Shown here piece by piece: positions 33,463-41,673 of a stretch of DNA of 64,000 bases. Position numbers and translations under genes: made by a program. The notes below the pieces were generated by a model. It was not told where the DNA came from. It saw only the letters and a list, made by a program, of their open reading frames with translations, and made no database searches. Source of the stretch: DASZQY01 sp035548515 (GTDB taxonomy: Bacteria > Pseudomonadota > Alphaproteobacteria > Rhizobiales > Kaistiaceae). The stretch is taken from NCBI GenBank assembly GCA_035548515.1, contig DASZSW010000009.1:127135-191134 (forward strand). The letters run 5' to 3'. Numbering within the stretch: position 1 is the first letter of the stretch; the number at the start of each line of letters is the position of its first letter.

Positions 33463-34452
33463 ATGCCCATTGCCACCACTGACAAGGGTTTGGTCACCGT
33501 CTTCGGCGGCACAGGCTTCCTCGGCCGGCACGTGGTCCGCGCGCTGCTGAAGCGCGGCTGGCGCGTCCGCGCCGCCGTCCGCCGGCCGGATCTCGCGGGC
33601 CATCTCCAGCCGCTGGGCATGGTCGGCTGGGTGCAGCCGGTGCAGGCCAATCTCCGCTATCGCTGGTCGGTTGATCGCGCCGTCACCGATGCAGACGCCG
33701 TGGTGAATCTGGTCGCCATCCCTTACGAGCGCGGGCGCCAGCGCTTCGATGCCGTTCACGTCTTCGGCGCACGCGCCGTGGCGGAGGCGTCGCGCGCCGC
33801 CGGCATCGCCAACCTCACGCACGTCTCCGTTCTTGGCGCGGATCCGAAGTCGTCGTCGGATTACTACCGCTCCAAAGCCGAGGGCGAAGCCGCGGTGTTC
33901 GAGACGAATCCCGGCGCCGTGGTGTTCCGCCCGTCGCTGATGTTCGGGCCGGAGGATCATTTCTTCAACCGCTTCGCGGCGATGGCGCGCGTGCTGCCGG
34001 CGCTGCCGTTGTTCGGCGGCGGCCAGAACAAATTCCAGCCGGTGTTCGCTGGCGACGTCGCGACGGCAATCGCCGATTCCGTCGAAGGGCGCGTCCCCGC
34101 CGGCAAGGTCTTCGAATTCGGCGGCCCCGAGATCAAGACGTTCCGCGAACTCCTCGAGCTGATGCTCGCCACCGTTGAGCGCCGCCGCCTTCTCGTGCCG
34201 CTGCCGTGGTTTACCGCACGGATCGTCGCGGCGGTCGCGCAGTACCTGCCGGGCGCGCTGGTCACGCCGGATCAGGTTCGCCAGCTGATGCTGGATAACG
34301 TCGTTTCAGACGCCGCCAATCGCGACGGTCGGACGCTGCGTGGCCTCGGCATCAATGCGACCAGCCTCGAGGCGCAACTGGAATCGTACCTCTACCGGTT
34401 CCGCGCTCGCGGCGAGTTCGACCGCCCGCGGCCCGTGCAGGGGCAGGGCTGA
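33463..34452 (+). CDS. complex I NDUFA9-like NAD(P)-binding protein
   Basis: A 329-aa extended/atypical SDR. Dinucleotide motif VTVFGGTGFLGRHVV, then LVAIPYERGRQRFDAVHV and SSDYYRSKAEGE with a YxxxK-like pair (Y-R-S-K). The C-terminal half (FGPEDHFFNRFAAMARVLP; PLFGGGQNKFQPVFAGDVA) is the pattern of the NDUFA9/39-kDa subfamily, which in alphaproteobacteria is thought linked to respiratory complex I or quinone metabolism. Its last 147 bases overlap the convergent uppP gene. Confidence 0.85.
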   Translation: MPIATTDKGLVTVFGGTGFLGRHVVRALLKRGWRVRAAVRRPDLAGHLQPLGMVGWVQPVQANLRYRWSVDRAVTDADAVVNLVAIPYERGRQRFDAVHVFGARAVAEASRAAGIANLTHVSVLGADPKSSSDYYRSKAEGEAAVFETNPGAVVFRPSLMFGPEDHFFNRFAAMARVLPALPLFGGGQNKFQPVFAGDVATAIADSVEGRVPAGKVFEFGGPEIKTFRELLELMLATVERRRLLVPLPWFTARIVAAVAQYLPGALVTPDQVRQLMLDNVVSDAANRDGRTLRGLGINATSLEAQLESYLYRFRARGEFDRPRPVQGQG

Positions 34453-35283
34453 CGCCGTCGCGACCGGCTGCCGGTCGGCGCCGAAGAAAACCACTGCGAT
34501 CAGCCCGGCGACACCCACCGCAATCCGCCAGTAGGCGAACGGCGCAAAGCCGTAGCGCGCGACGAAGCTGAGGAAGCTGCGCACCACCACCAGCGCCGCC
34601 AGGAAGGCCACGACGAAGCCGATGGCGATGAGGCCGGCCGAGCTGGCGCTCATGGTGTCGATGTTCTTGTAGAGGTCGTAGGCGAAGGCGCCGGCCATCG
34701 TCGGCATCGCGAGGAAGAAGGAATATTCCGCCGCGGACCGCTTGTCGGTGCCGAGAATCAGCGCCCCGGCGATGGTCGCGCCCGAGCGCGAGACGCCCGG
34801 CACCAGCGACAGGCATTGGAACAGGCCGATGCCGAGCGCGAGGCCGAGCGGATACTGCATGATGTCGGTGTGGCGCGGGCGCAGCGTCATGCGGTCGAGC
34901 GCCAGCAGGACGAAGCCGCCGAGGATCAGCGCGATCGAGATCAGCGTGATCGAATTGAAGAACACCTCGGTGATGAGGCGATGGAAAATGACGCCCAGAA
35001 TCGCGGAAGGGATAAACGCGATGATCACGCCGAGCGCGAAACGCCGCGTGTTCGGATCGTGCGGCAGGTCGGTGAGCAACTGCCACAGCCGCGCCGCATA
35101 GACCGAGAGCAGGGCGAGAATCGCGCCGAGCTGGATCAGCACTTCGAACGCTGGTCCGGCACCGGTGAATCCGAGCAGCCGCGCGCTGAGCAGAAGATGT
35201 GCCGTCGATGACACCGGGACAAACTCGGTGACGCCCTCGACAACGCCGAGAACGATCGCGTCGATGATCGATTTTGGATCCAT
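34306..35283 (-). CDS. uppP: undecaprenyl-diphosphatase UppP/BacA with a C-terminal extension
   Basis: Dephosphorylates undecaprenyl pyrophosphate at the membrane to recycle the peptidoglycan and LPS carrier. Signature EGVTEFVPVSSTAHL (residues 16-30) and LVPGVSRSGATIAGAL supply the catalytic Glu, Ser and Arg. About eight helices end near residue 268 (YWRIAVGVAGLIAVVFFG), the normal family length. The frame then continues about 55 residues (HGPRAVELAASAEPVEVRFQ...) antisense to the NDUFA9-like gene, a hydrophilic tail not in the family. Confidence 0.93.
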   Translation of the reverse strand: MDPKSIIDAIVLGVVEGVTEFVPVSSTAHLLLSARLLGFTGAGPAFEVLIQLGAILALLSVYAARLWQLLTDLPHDPNTRRFALGVIIAFIPSAILGVIFHRLITEVFFNSITLISIALILGGFVLLALDRMTLRPRHTDIMQYPLGLALGIGLFQCLSLVPGVSRSGATIAGALILGTDKRSAAEYSFFLAMPTMAGAFAYDLYKNIDTMSASSAGLIAIGFVVAFLAALVVVRSFLSFVARYGFAPFAYWRIAVGVAGLIAVVFFGADRQPVATASALPLHGPRAVELAASAEPVEVRFQLRLEAGRIDAEATQRPTVAIGGV

Positions 35284-35385
35284 GGCTCTCCCCGAATCGC
35301 GCCTTGTTCCTGCCCGATGCGGCCTCTATACCCGAAATCGCGTGTCTCACGCCTTGCGGCAAAATTCCGGAAAAATTCGAGGCCA

Positions 35386-36081
35386 ATGCCGACCCTGCAT
35401 CACTATCCATTGCTCGCCGGCTCGCGATTCGTGCGCCTCATTCTTGCCGAGTACGGCGAGGAGGTCGTGCTGGCCGAGGAGGCGCCGTGGGAGCGTAACG
35501 AGGCCCTGTTGAAGCTTAACCCGGCGGGCGAGCTGCCGATCTTCATCGACGATGATGGCACGGTCGCCTCGGGTGCGACGGTCATCGCGGAGTACCTCGC
35601 CGAGACGCGTGGCGTGCGCGTCGGTGAAGCGACGCTGATGCCCAAAACACCCGCCGAGCGCGCCGAAACCCGCCGTCTGATGGCCTGGTTTCTGACCAAG
35701 CTGGACGCCGAGGTGACCGGCTACCTGCTCACCGAGAAGGTCTACAAGCGCCGCATGACCGTAACCAACGGCAACGGTGCCGAGCCGGATTCGGCCGCCA
35801 TCCGCGCCGGCCGGCTCAACATCAAGTATCATCTGCGCTATGTCGGCTATCTCGCGGCCCGGCGGAACTGCCTGGCCGGGCGCGAGATGACGTTCGCCGA
35901 TCTCGCTGCTGCCGCGGCGCTGTCGGCGCTGGATTATCTTGGCGAGGTGCCATGGGACGAGGACGCGATGGCGAAGGCCTGGTACGCGCGGGTGAAATCG
36001 CGGCCGTCCTTCCGCGCCCTGCTGACCGACCAGGTGCGCGGCATGCCCGCCGCCAACCACTACGCCGACCTCGACTTCTGA
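35386..36081 (+). CDS. glutathione S-transferase family protein
   Basis: 231 aa. N-terminal thioredoxin-like domain (LHHYPLLAGSRFVRLILAEYG; LLKLNPAGELPIF with the cis-Pro; SGATVIAEYLAE, the glutathione gamma-Glu-binding segment) and C-terminal helical domain ending in MTFADLAAAAALSALDYLGE (the N-capping motif) and the terminal AWYARVKSRPSF. The catalytic residue would be Ser/Tyr near position 11. ATG 35386 is weakly supported (GAGG only 3 bases upstream); an upstream ATG at 35317 overlaps the uppP leader. The queG stop-start overlap at its end implies co-transcription. Confidence 0.88.
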   Translation: MPTLHHYPLLAGSRFVRLILAEYGEEVVLAEEAPWERNEALLKLNPAGELPIFIDDDGTVASGATVIAEYLAETRGVRVGEATLMPKTPAERAETRRLMAWFLTKLDAEVTGYLLTEKVYKRRMTVTNGNGAEPDSAAIRAGRLNIKYHLRYVGYLAARRNCLAGREMTFADLAAAAALSALDYLGEVPWDEDAMAKAWYARVKSRPSFRALLTDQVRGMPAANHYADLDF

Positions 36082-37154
36082 TCGAAGACCCGGTTGAGGC
36101 CAAGGCCTGGATCGTCGCCGAGTGCAAACGCGACGGGTTCGACGTCGTCGGAGTCGCCGCGCCCGACGCCGTAGCCAATGCCGCGCCACGTCTTCGCGAA
36201 TTCCTGGCCGCCGGCCGCCACGGCACGATGGCGTGGCTGGAGACCGAGGCCGACCGGCGCGCCGACGTTCGCGCGTTGTGGCCGGAGGCCGGCTCCGTCG
36301 TCATGGTCGGCCTGAACTACGGCCCCGACCGCAATCCGCTTGCAGCGCTCGCGCAAAAGGACCGCGCAACGATCTCCGTTTACGCCGGCAACCGCGATTA
36401 CCACGATCTCATCAAGGGCAAGCTCAAGGTCCTGGCCGGCCGCTTCAAGGCGAAGACCGGCAGCGAGGTGAAGGTGTTCGTCGACACCGCGCCGCTGATG
36501 GAAAAGCCTCTCGCCGAGGCGGCGGGCATCGGCTGGCGGGGCAAACACACCAACCTCGTCTCGCGCCAGTTCGGCTCGTGGCTGTTCCTCGGCGCCATCG
36601 TCGTCGAGATGAAGTTGCCACCCGACGCTCCGGAAGCGGACGCATGCGGCACCTGCCGCGCCTGTCTCGATATCTGCCCGACGCAGGCGTTCCCCGCGCC
36701 CTACCAGCTCGATGCACGCCGCTGCATCTCGTATCTCACGATCGAGCACGAAGGCCCGATCCCGCTGGAATTCCGCAAAGCCATCGGCAATCGCATCTAT
36801 GGCTGCGACGATTGCCTGGCGGTCTGCCCGTGGAACAAGTTCGCCCAGACGACGCGCGAGGCGAAGCTCCAGGCGCGCGCGGATCGCATCTCGCCGCGCT
36901 TGGCCGATCTGGCGGCGCTAGATGAGGACGGCTTCCGCCGCGAATTTTCCGCCTCGCCGATCAAGCGCATCGGCCGCGATCGCTTCGTTCGCAACGTCAT
37001 GATCGCCGTCGGCAACTCAGCCGATCCCGCGCTGGCGCCGGTAGCGCAGGAGCGAACCACCGACGCGTCGCCCCTTGTACGCGAGGCGGCAACCTGGGCG
37101 CTCGCCGAACTTGCCTCCAACCGGGCTCCGCCACCGAGCAAAGCCGATGCGTAG
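36078..37154 (+). CDS. queG: epoxyqueuosine reductase QueG
   Basis: Cobalamin-dependent enzyme reducing epoxyqueuosine to queuosine in the wobble base of tRNAs. The N-terminal domain includes GNRDYHDLIKGKL and VDTAPLMEKPLAEAAGIGW; two 4Fe-4S clusters are given by CGTCRACLDICPT with CISY, and YGCDDCLAVCPW; a HEAT-like C-terminus follows. About 358 aa from a CTG at 36078 that overlaps the GST stop (CTGA). The only ATG in frame, 35952, would overlap GST by 130 bases and add unconserved residues; no in-frame GTG or TTG lies between. Confidence 0.92.
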   Translation: MIEDPVEAKAWIVAECKRDGFDVVGVAAPDAVANAAPRLREFLAAGRHGTMAWLETEADRRADVRALWPEAGSVVMVGLNYGPDRNPLAALAQKDRATISVYAGNRDYHDLIKGKLKVLAGRFKAKTGSEVKVFVDTAPLMEKPLAEAAGIGWRGKHTNLVSRQFGSWLFLGAIVVEMKLPPDAPEADACGTCRACLDICPTQAFPAPYQLDARRCISYLTIEHEGPIPLEFRKAIGNRIYGCDDCLAVCPWNKFAQTTREAKLQARADRISPRLADLAALDEDGFRREFSASPIKRIGRDRFVRNVMIAVGNSADPALAPVAQERTTDASPLVREAATWALAELASNRAPPPSKADA

Positions 37155-37413
37155 CCGCCGTTTCCCGGTCATCCACATGGATCGCGGGCGTCGCAGTGAC
37201 GCCAGCCTCGCACGCGCGTTGGCGTTTGGCGCCCTCGGCGCGCTGGCGGTCGGTGCGATCGCTATCGGCGCGCTGGCGATTGGCAGTGCCGCGATTGGCC
37301 GGTTGGCAGTGGGTCGTGGCGAAGTCCGCCGGTTGCGCGTGGGCACACTCCAGATCGGGCGCATCGAACGCCTGCCCCGTGAGCCCGTCGGCGAGGACAG
37401 GCCGCCCGCATGA
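37147..37413 (+). CDS. small five-residue-repeat protein
   Basis: 88 aa. After a basic start (MRSRRFPVIHMDRGRR) residues about 25-75 repeat every five: AVGAI, AIGAL, AIGSA, AIGRL, AVGRG, EVRRL, RVGTL, QIGRI. Spacing of V/I and L resembles pentapeptide-repeat right-handed helices (A-[VI]-G-x-[LI]) rather than a membrane helix, although the first 30 residues are hydrophobic enough for one. Overlaps queG by 8 bases and the YdeI gene by 4. Function unknown. Confidence 0.68.
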   Translation: MRSRRFPVIHMDRGRRSDASLARALAFGALGALAVGAIAIGALAIGSAAIGRLAVGRGEVRRLRVGTLQIGRIERLPREPVGEDRPPA

Positions 37414-37994
37414 CGACGCCGCGCTTCTTCAAGGCGCCGAAGGAATGGCGCGCGTGGCTGGAGAAAAATCATGCCAGGGCGACGGAGCTGCTCATTGGCT
37501 TCCACAAGGCGAGCTCCGATGAGAAGGGCATCACCTACAAGGAGGCGCTGGACGAGGCGCTCGCATTCGGGTGGATCGACGCCGTCCGTTTCGGCGGCGA
37601 CAAGACATGGTCGATCCGTTTCACGCGGCGCAAGCCGCGAAGCATCTGGAGCGCGGTCAACATCAGGCGCATCGCGGAGCTGACGGCGGAAGGACGGATG
37701 CATGCAGCCGGCATCGCCGTATTCGAGACGCGCGACACGAGGCAGCAGAAGAAATATTCGTTCGAGAATCCCGACGCCAAGCTCTCCCCGGCCGACACCA
37801 AACGCTTCCGCGCCGACGATGTGGCATGGGCGAACTTCCAGAAGATGCCGCAGTCGTACAAGCATCCCGCGGTGTGGTGGGTCGTTTCGGCGAAGCAGGA
37901 AGCGACCCGCGAGCGCCGGCTGGCGACGTTGATCGCGGACTCCGCGAGCGGGAAGAAAGTGAAGCACCTGCGCCGGCCGGGCGACAAGCAATGA
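37410..37994 (+). CDS. YdeI/OmpD-associated family protein
   Basis: 194 aa, cytosolic. Family features: opening F-x-x-x-x-E-WRAWLEKNHARATELLIGFHK, YKEALDEALAFGWIDAV and the basic segment IRFTRRKPRSIWSAVNI, with a C-terminal YdeI domain. Members are linked to antimicrobial peptide and iron resistance in some bacteria, but a biochemical role is not known. Overlaps the gene before (ATGA) and the SDR gene after (ATGA). Confidence 0.87.
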   Translation: MTTPRFFKAPKEWRAWLEKNHARATELLIGFHKASSDEKGITYKEALDEALAFGWIDAVRFGGDKTWSIRFTRRKPRSIWSAVNIRRIAELTAEGRMHAAGIAVFETRDTRQQKKYSFENPDAKLSPADTKRFRADDVAWANFQKMPQSYKHPAVWWVVSAKQEATRERRLATLIADSASGKKVKHLRRPGDKQ

Positions 37995-38806
37995 CGGCAC
38001 CACGCATCTTTGTCTTCGGCATGGGCTACACGGCGCGCGCCTTCGCCCGTGCCCTCGGCGAGGGCGGGATTATCGCAGGCGTCACCCGCGCGAATTTCGA
38101 CACCGCCGATATCGGCGACGCGACGCATCTCCTCATTTCGGTTCCGCCGGGCGACGCGGATCCGGTGCTGGCGCGATACCGCGCGGCGATCCTCACCGCG
38201 CCCGCGCTCCAATGGATCGGTTACCTCTCCTCGGTCGGCGTCTACGGCAACTACGGCGGCGCGTGGGTCACCGAGCGCACGACGCCCCATCCGAAATCTC
38301 CGCGCGCCGTCGCGCGCCTCAGGACCGAGCGGGAATGGGGTGGCCTCGCGCTTCAGCGCGGTGTGCCTCTCGCCGTTTTCCGTATCGCCGGCATCTACGG
38401 GCCGGGGCGCAACACCTTCGTCAATCTTTCTGAAGGCAAAGCCCACCGAGTCGTAAAGCCCGGCCAGGTGTTCAACCGCATTCACGTACACGATATCGCT
38501 ACAGTGCTGGCTGCCGCCGTCGCGGGCAACGCCGCCGGCATCTTCAACCTCGCGGACGACGAGCCGGCGCCGCCCCAGGACGTCGTGACCCACGCCGCCG
38601 CGATGATGGGCGTAGTGCCCCCACCGCAGGTCCAGTTTGCGGACGCTGATCTCAGCCCCATGGCGAGATCGTTCTACGAAGACAACAAAAGGGTGCTGAA
38701 CCGCCGCATCAAAGACGAATTGGGCGTAGAGCTTCGCTACCCGACATATCGCGAGGGGCTCACCGCACTGTGGCGCGAGGGAACATGGCGCGACGAGACG
38801 AAGTGA
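37991..38806 (+). CDS. NAD(P)-binding epimerase/SDR-type protein
   Basis: 271 aa of the atypical SDR group (YeeZ-like). N-terminal IFVFGMGYTARAFARAL in the place of GxGxxG; active-site segment IGYLSSVGVYGNYGGAWVTE gives the Ser and Tyr; FRIAGIYGPGRN and the C-terminal FNLADDEPAPPQDVVTHAAA are typical of NAD-dependent epimerases. Substrate unknown. Coupled to the genes on both sides by overlap. Confidence 0.83.
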   Translation: MTAPRIFVFGMGYTARAFARALGEGGIIAGVTRANFDTADIGDATHLLISVPPGDADPVLARYRAAILTAPALQWIGYLSSVGVYGNYGGAWVTERTTPHPKSPRAVARLRTEREWGGLALQRGVPLAVFRIAGIYGPGRNTFVNLSEGKAHRVVKPGQVFNRIHVHDIATVLAAAVAGNAAGIFNLADDEPAPPQDVVTHAAAMMGVVPPPQVQFADADLSPMARSFYEDNKRVLNRRIKDELGVELRYPTYREGLTALWREGTWRDETK

Positions 38807-39648
38807 AGCCGCCCGCCGACGCTGCCGAGCGCCGTGCCGCGCCGCCGGTCATCGTCTACACGGGCGAAAATTTTCCGCCGTACGATTCGGAGTTCTACGG
38901 CAATGCACGTCGCGGTGCCGAGAAGATCGCCGAGGTGATCGTGCCGCCGCGCGACGGGCGCGCGTTCACCGTCCCGGCGGGCCATTTCTTCCGCATCGTC
39001 AGCACCGAAGGCCCGCAGGTCGGCGACCTGAATCTGTGGAATGCGCACGACCTCGCCGAGCGCTTCTTCAGCGGCAAAACGCGCGCTCTCCATGCCACGC
39101 ACGTGACCACCGGCAATCGCCTGTGGAGCACGCTGCCATACCTGCGTCCGCTCGCCACCATCACGCACGACTCGCTTGGCTGGTACGGCTTCGATGATGA
39201 CGGCGCCGGCATCCACGATGTCATCGGCACGCGCTGCGATCCGTACACCAACCTGCTGCTGAAGGGCGACGAGTACCATCACTGCTGCCACTCGAACCTG
39301 ACACGTGCGCTGGCGGCCGAGCGCAACATGCCGCTCGCCGAAGCCGAGATGCACGTGCACGACGTGCTGAACGTGTTCATGTGCACGGGCTTCACCCACG
39401 ACACGCATCAATACTTCATGAAGGCGAGCCCCGTTCGCCCCGGCGACTACCTCGAGCTGTTCGCCGAGATCGATCTGCTCGGAGCGTTATCCGCGTGTCC
39501 CGGCGGCGATTGCAGCGCCACCCACTCCGACGACGCGGCGCAATGCCATCCGCTGCGCGTCGAGATATGGCGCCCGAAGCCGGAAGCGCTGGCCGGCTGG
39601 AAGCCGCCGCAGCCGAGCACCTATTCCCGCAACCACGGCGCGAGCTAG
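38785..39648 (+). CDS. DUF1989 (urea carboxylase-associated) family protein
   Basis: 287 aa, cytosolic. The family core is visible: AFTVPAGHFFRIVSTEGPQVGDLNLWNA, GSRCDP-like GTRCDPYTNLLL, YHHCCHSNLTRAL and EPSP-like ending around CPGGDCSATHSD. Conserved Cys and His suggest a metal or catalytic thiol. DUF1989 proteins are associated with urea amidolyase and guanidine carboxylase systems, but no such genes are here. ATG 38785 follows GAGGG; overlaps the SDR gene by 22 bases. Confidence 0.87.
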   Translation: MARRDEVKPPADAAERRAAPPVIVYTGENFPPYDSEFYGNARRGAEKIAEVIVPPRDGRAFTVPAGHFFRIVSTEGPQVGDLNLWNAHDLAERFFSGKTRALHATHVTTGNRLWSTLPYLRPLATITHDSLGWYGFDDDGAGIHDVIGTRCDPYTNLLLKGDEYHHCCHSNLTRALAAERNMPLAEAEMHVHDVLNVFMCTGFTHDTHQYFMKASPVRPGDYLELFAEIDLLGALSACPGGDCSATHSDDAAQCHPLRVEIWRPKPEALAGWKPPQPSTYSRNHGAS

Positions 39649-39758
39649 GTCGTCCGCACCGCCCTTGCTTTGCGGCCGGCGCGGGACATATCCTGCTGCA
39701 GCGCAAAACCTTCCCGCGGGGGGCTGGCGAAGCGCCGGTAACGCAGGATTCCCGCCGG

Positions 39759-40997
39759 TTGTCCTACTACCAGCTCTACGAACTGAACCACGCCGCGATG
39801 GGCCCATTCCGCGCCGCAGCGGACGCCGCGCGCCTTTATTTCCAGAACCCGCTTAACCCCCTGTCGCAGACTCCCTTCGGCCGTTCCATGGCCGCTGCGG
39901 CGGAGCTGTTCGAGCGCACCACGCGCCGCTACGGCAAGCCCGAATGGGGCATCGCTGAAACTACAATGGGCGGCGTGCGCGTTCCCGTTACCGAGCGCAT
40001 AGTATGGGAGCGTCCCTTCGGTCGCCTCATCCACTTCGAGAAAAGCGCCGGCAAGAACGTCAACATCGCCAACCAGCCGAAGCTGCTGATCGTCGCGCCA
40101 ATGTCGGGCCACTATGCGACGCTGCTGCGTGGAACTGTCGCGACCATGCTGCCGCAGCACGACGTGTACATCACCGACTGGATCGACGCGCGCATGGTGC
40201 CGCTGAACGAAGGCGGCTTCGATCTCGACGACTACATCGACTACGTCGTCTCGATGCTTCACCTGCTCGGTCCCGGCACGCACATCATGGCGGTATGCCA
40301 GCCGTCGGTGCCCGTGCTGGCGGCCGTTGCGCTGATGTCGACGCGCGGTGATCCAAATCTTCCCGCGACGATGACGTTGATGGGCGGCCCCATCGATACG
40401 CGCATCAATCCGACAGCGGTGAACACGGTCGCGAACAATCACGATCTCGAGTGGTTCCAGAAGAACGTCATCATGCAGGTGCCGTTCCCGCATCCCGGTT
40501 TCATGCGCGAGGTCTACCCGGGCTTCCTCCAGATCAGCGGCTTCCTATCGATGAACATGGAGCGCCACGTTCAGGCGCACCGCGATTTCTTCCAGCATCT
40601 CGTCGATGGCGACGGCGAGGATGCGGAGAAGCACCGCGAGTTCTACGACGAGTACCTGGCGGTGATGGACCTCACCGCTGAGTTCTATCTCCAGACTGTC
40701 GACACGGTGTTCCTGCGTCACGCACTGCCGAAGGGCGAGATGATCCACCGCAACGAGAAGGTGGACCCGGCGGCGATCACCAAGGTCGCGCTGCTGACCG
40801 TCGAGGGCGAGAACGACGACATCTCCGGCCTCGGCCAGACCAGGGCCGCGCAGACCATCACGCCCGGCATCCCGGCGTCGATGAAGGCGCATTACATGCA
40901 GCCGAAGGTCGGCCACTACGGCGTCTTCAACGGCTCCCGTTTTCGGGCCGAGATCGCACCCCGCATTGCCGATTTCATCGCCACCCACGGGAAATAG
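39759..40997 (+). CDS. phaZ: intracellular polyhydroxyalkanoate depolymerase
   Basis: Degrades stored PHA granules. 412 aa from a TTG at 39759, giving the family start YYQLYELNHAAMGPFRAAAD. The lipase-like box has Cys180 as nucleophile (MAVCQPSVP), as in the Ralstonia PhaZ1 enzyme; the Asp and His of the triad are probably in EGENDDISGLGQT and VGHYGVFNGSRF. Soluble, granule-bound. AGGA is about 11 bases before the TTG; the frame is open upstream into DUF1989, but that reading is not conserved. Confidence 0.92.
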   Translation: MSYYQLYELNHAAMGPFRAAADAARLYFQNPLNPLSQTPFGRSMAAAAELFERTTRRYGKPEWGIAETTMGGVRVPVTERIVWERPFGRLIHFEKSAGKNVNIANQPKLLIVAPMSGHYATLLRGTVATMLPQHDVYITDWIDARMVPLNEGGFDLDDYIDYVVSMLHLLGPGTHIMAVCQPSVPVLAAVALMSTRGDPNLPATMTLMGGPIDTRINPTAVNTVANNHDLEWFQKNVIMQVPFPHPGFMREVYPGFLQISGFLSMNMERHVQAHRDFFQHLVDGDGEDAEKHREFYDEYLAVMDLTAEFYLQTVDTVFLRHALPKGEMIHRNEKVDPAAITKVALLTVEGENDDISGLGQTRAAQTITPGIPASMKAHYMQPKVGHYGVFNGSRFRAEIAPRIADFIATHGK

Positions 40998-41094
40998 GCC
41001 GGATAGGGCTGTTTCCGGCCCGCATGTCGCTTTTTCCTTGGCTCCCGTCGCTTTTGGCTTGAATCACTCCCGCGCCCTTCCCACGTCGTCTGTT

Positions 41095-41113
41095 ACGTAC
41101 GACTGACGTACGA
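41095..41113. promoter_or_regulatory. tandem ACGTACGA repeat upstream of the DUF2852 gene
   Basis: ACGTACGA (41095-41102), three bases, ACGTACGA (41106-41113). Each contains the palindrome CGTACG; the 11-base period places them on the same face of the helix. Located 24 bases before the ATG. Looks like an operator for an unknown regulator. Confidence 0.4.
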
Positions 41114-41136
41114 TACAGGAGGGAAGGGGTTCTGAA

Positions 41137-41565
41137 ATGACCTATGCGCATGCCATGCGGCCGGCCTGGACGCCGCTCACTGTCATACTGATGGTCCTCG
41201 GCTTCGCCGTCGCGTGGCCGCTGGGGCTTCTGGTCCTCGCCTACATCCTTTGGGGCAACAATTTCCCCGGTGTTCGCAACCACTTCGAGGGCATGAAGCG
41301 CGACTGGAACGACGCGTGGTGCGGCCCGCGCGGCGGTTTCCGCTCGGATCGTTCCTACGGCTTCCGTAGCGGCAACACCGCCTTCGACGACTACCGCGAA
41401 GCTGAGCTGAAGCGCCTCGACGAGGAGCGCCGCAAGCTCGAGGAGGAACGGGCCGAATTCGACGGTTACGTCCGCGACCTCCGCCGCGCCCGCGACAAGG
41501 AAGAGTTCGACCGTTTCATGTCGGACCGTCAGAAGCGCAAGGGCGGCGAGAGCATCGACCTCTAG
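41137..41565 (+). CDS. DUF2852 family membrane protein
   Basis: 142 aa, one N-terminal membrane helix (WTPLTVILMVLGFAVAWPLGLLVLAYILW), then a cytosolic region with a charged coiled coil (LKRLDEERRKLEEERAEFDGY). The family is confined mainly to alphaproteobacteria and has no assigned function. A strong ribosome-binding site GGAGGGAAGGGG precedes ATG 41137. Monocistronic with its own terminator. Confidence 0.87.
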   Translation: MTYAHAMRPAWTPLTVILMVLGFAVAWPLGLLVLAYILWGNNFPGVRNHFEGMKRDWNDAWCGPRGGFRSDRSYGFRSGNTAFDDYREAELKRLDEERRKLEEERAEFDGYVRDLRRARDKEEFDRFMSDRQKRKGGESIDL

Positions 41566-41582
41566 TCGTTGCGTATGAGTGC

Positions 41583-41614
41583 CGGCGGGGCCACAAGGCC
41601 CCGCCGTTTTCGTT
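41583..41614 (+). terminator. Rho-independent terminator of the DUF2852 gene
   Basis: CGGCGGGGCC-ACAA-GGCCCCGCCG (41583-41606) followed by TTTTCGTTT, 18 bases after the stop. Confidence 0.88.
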
Positions 41615-41673
41615 TCCGTCCTGTTCTCGTCATGTCATGATCGGCGGCATCATCTGATTCGAGCCGACTTGCC

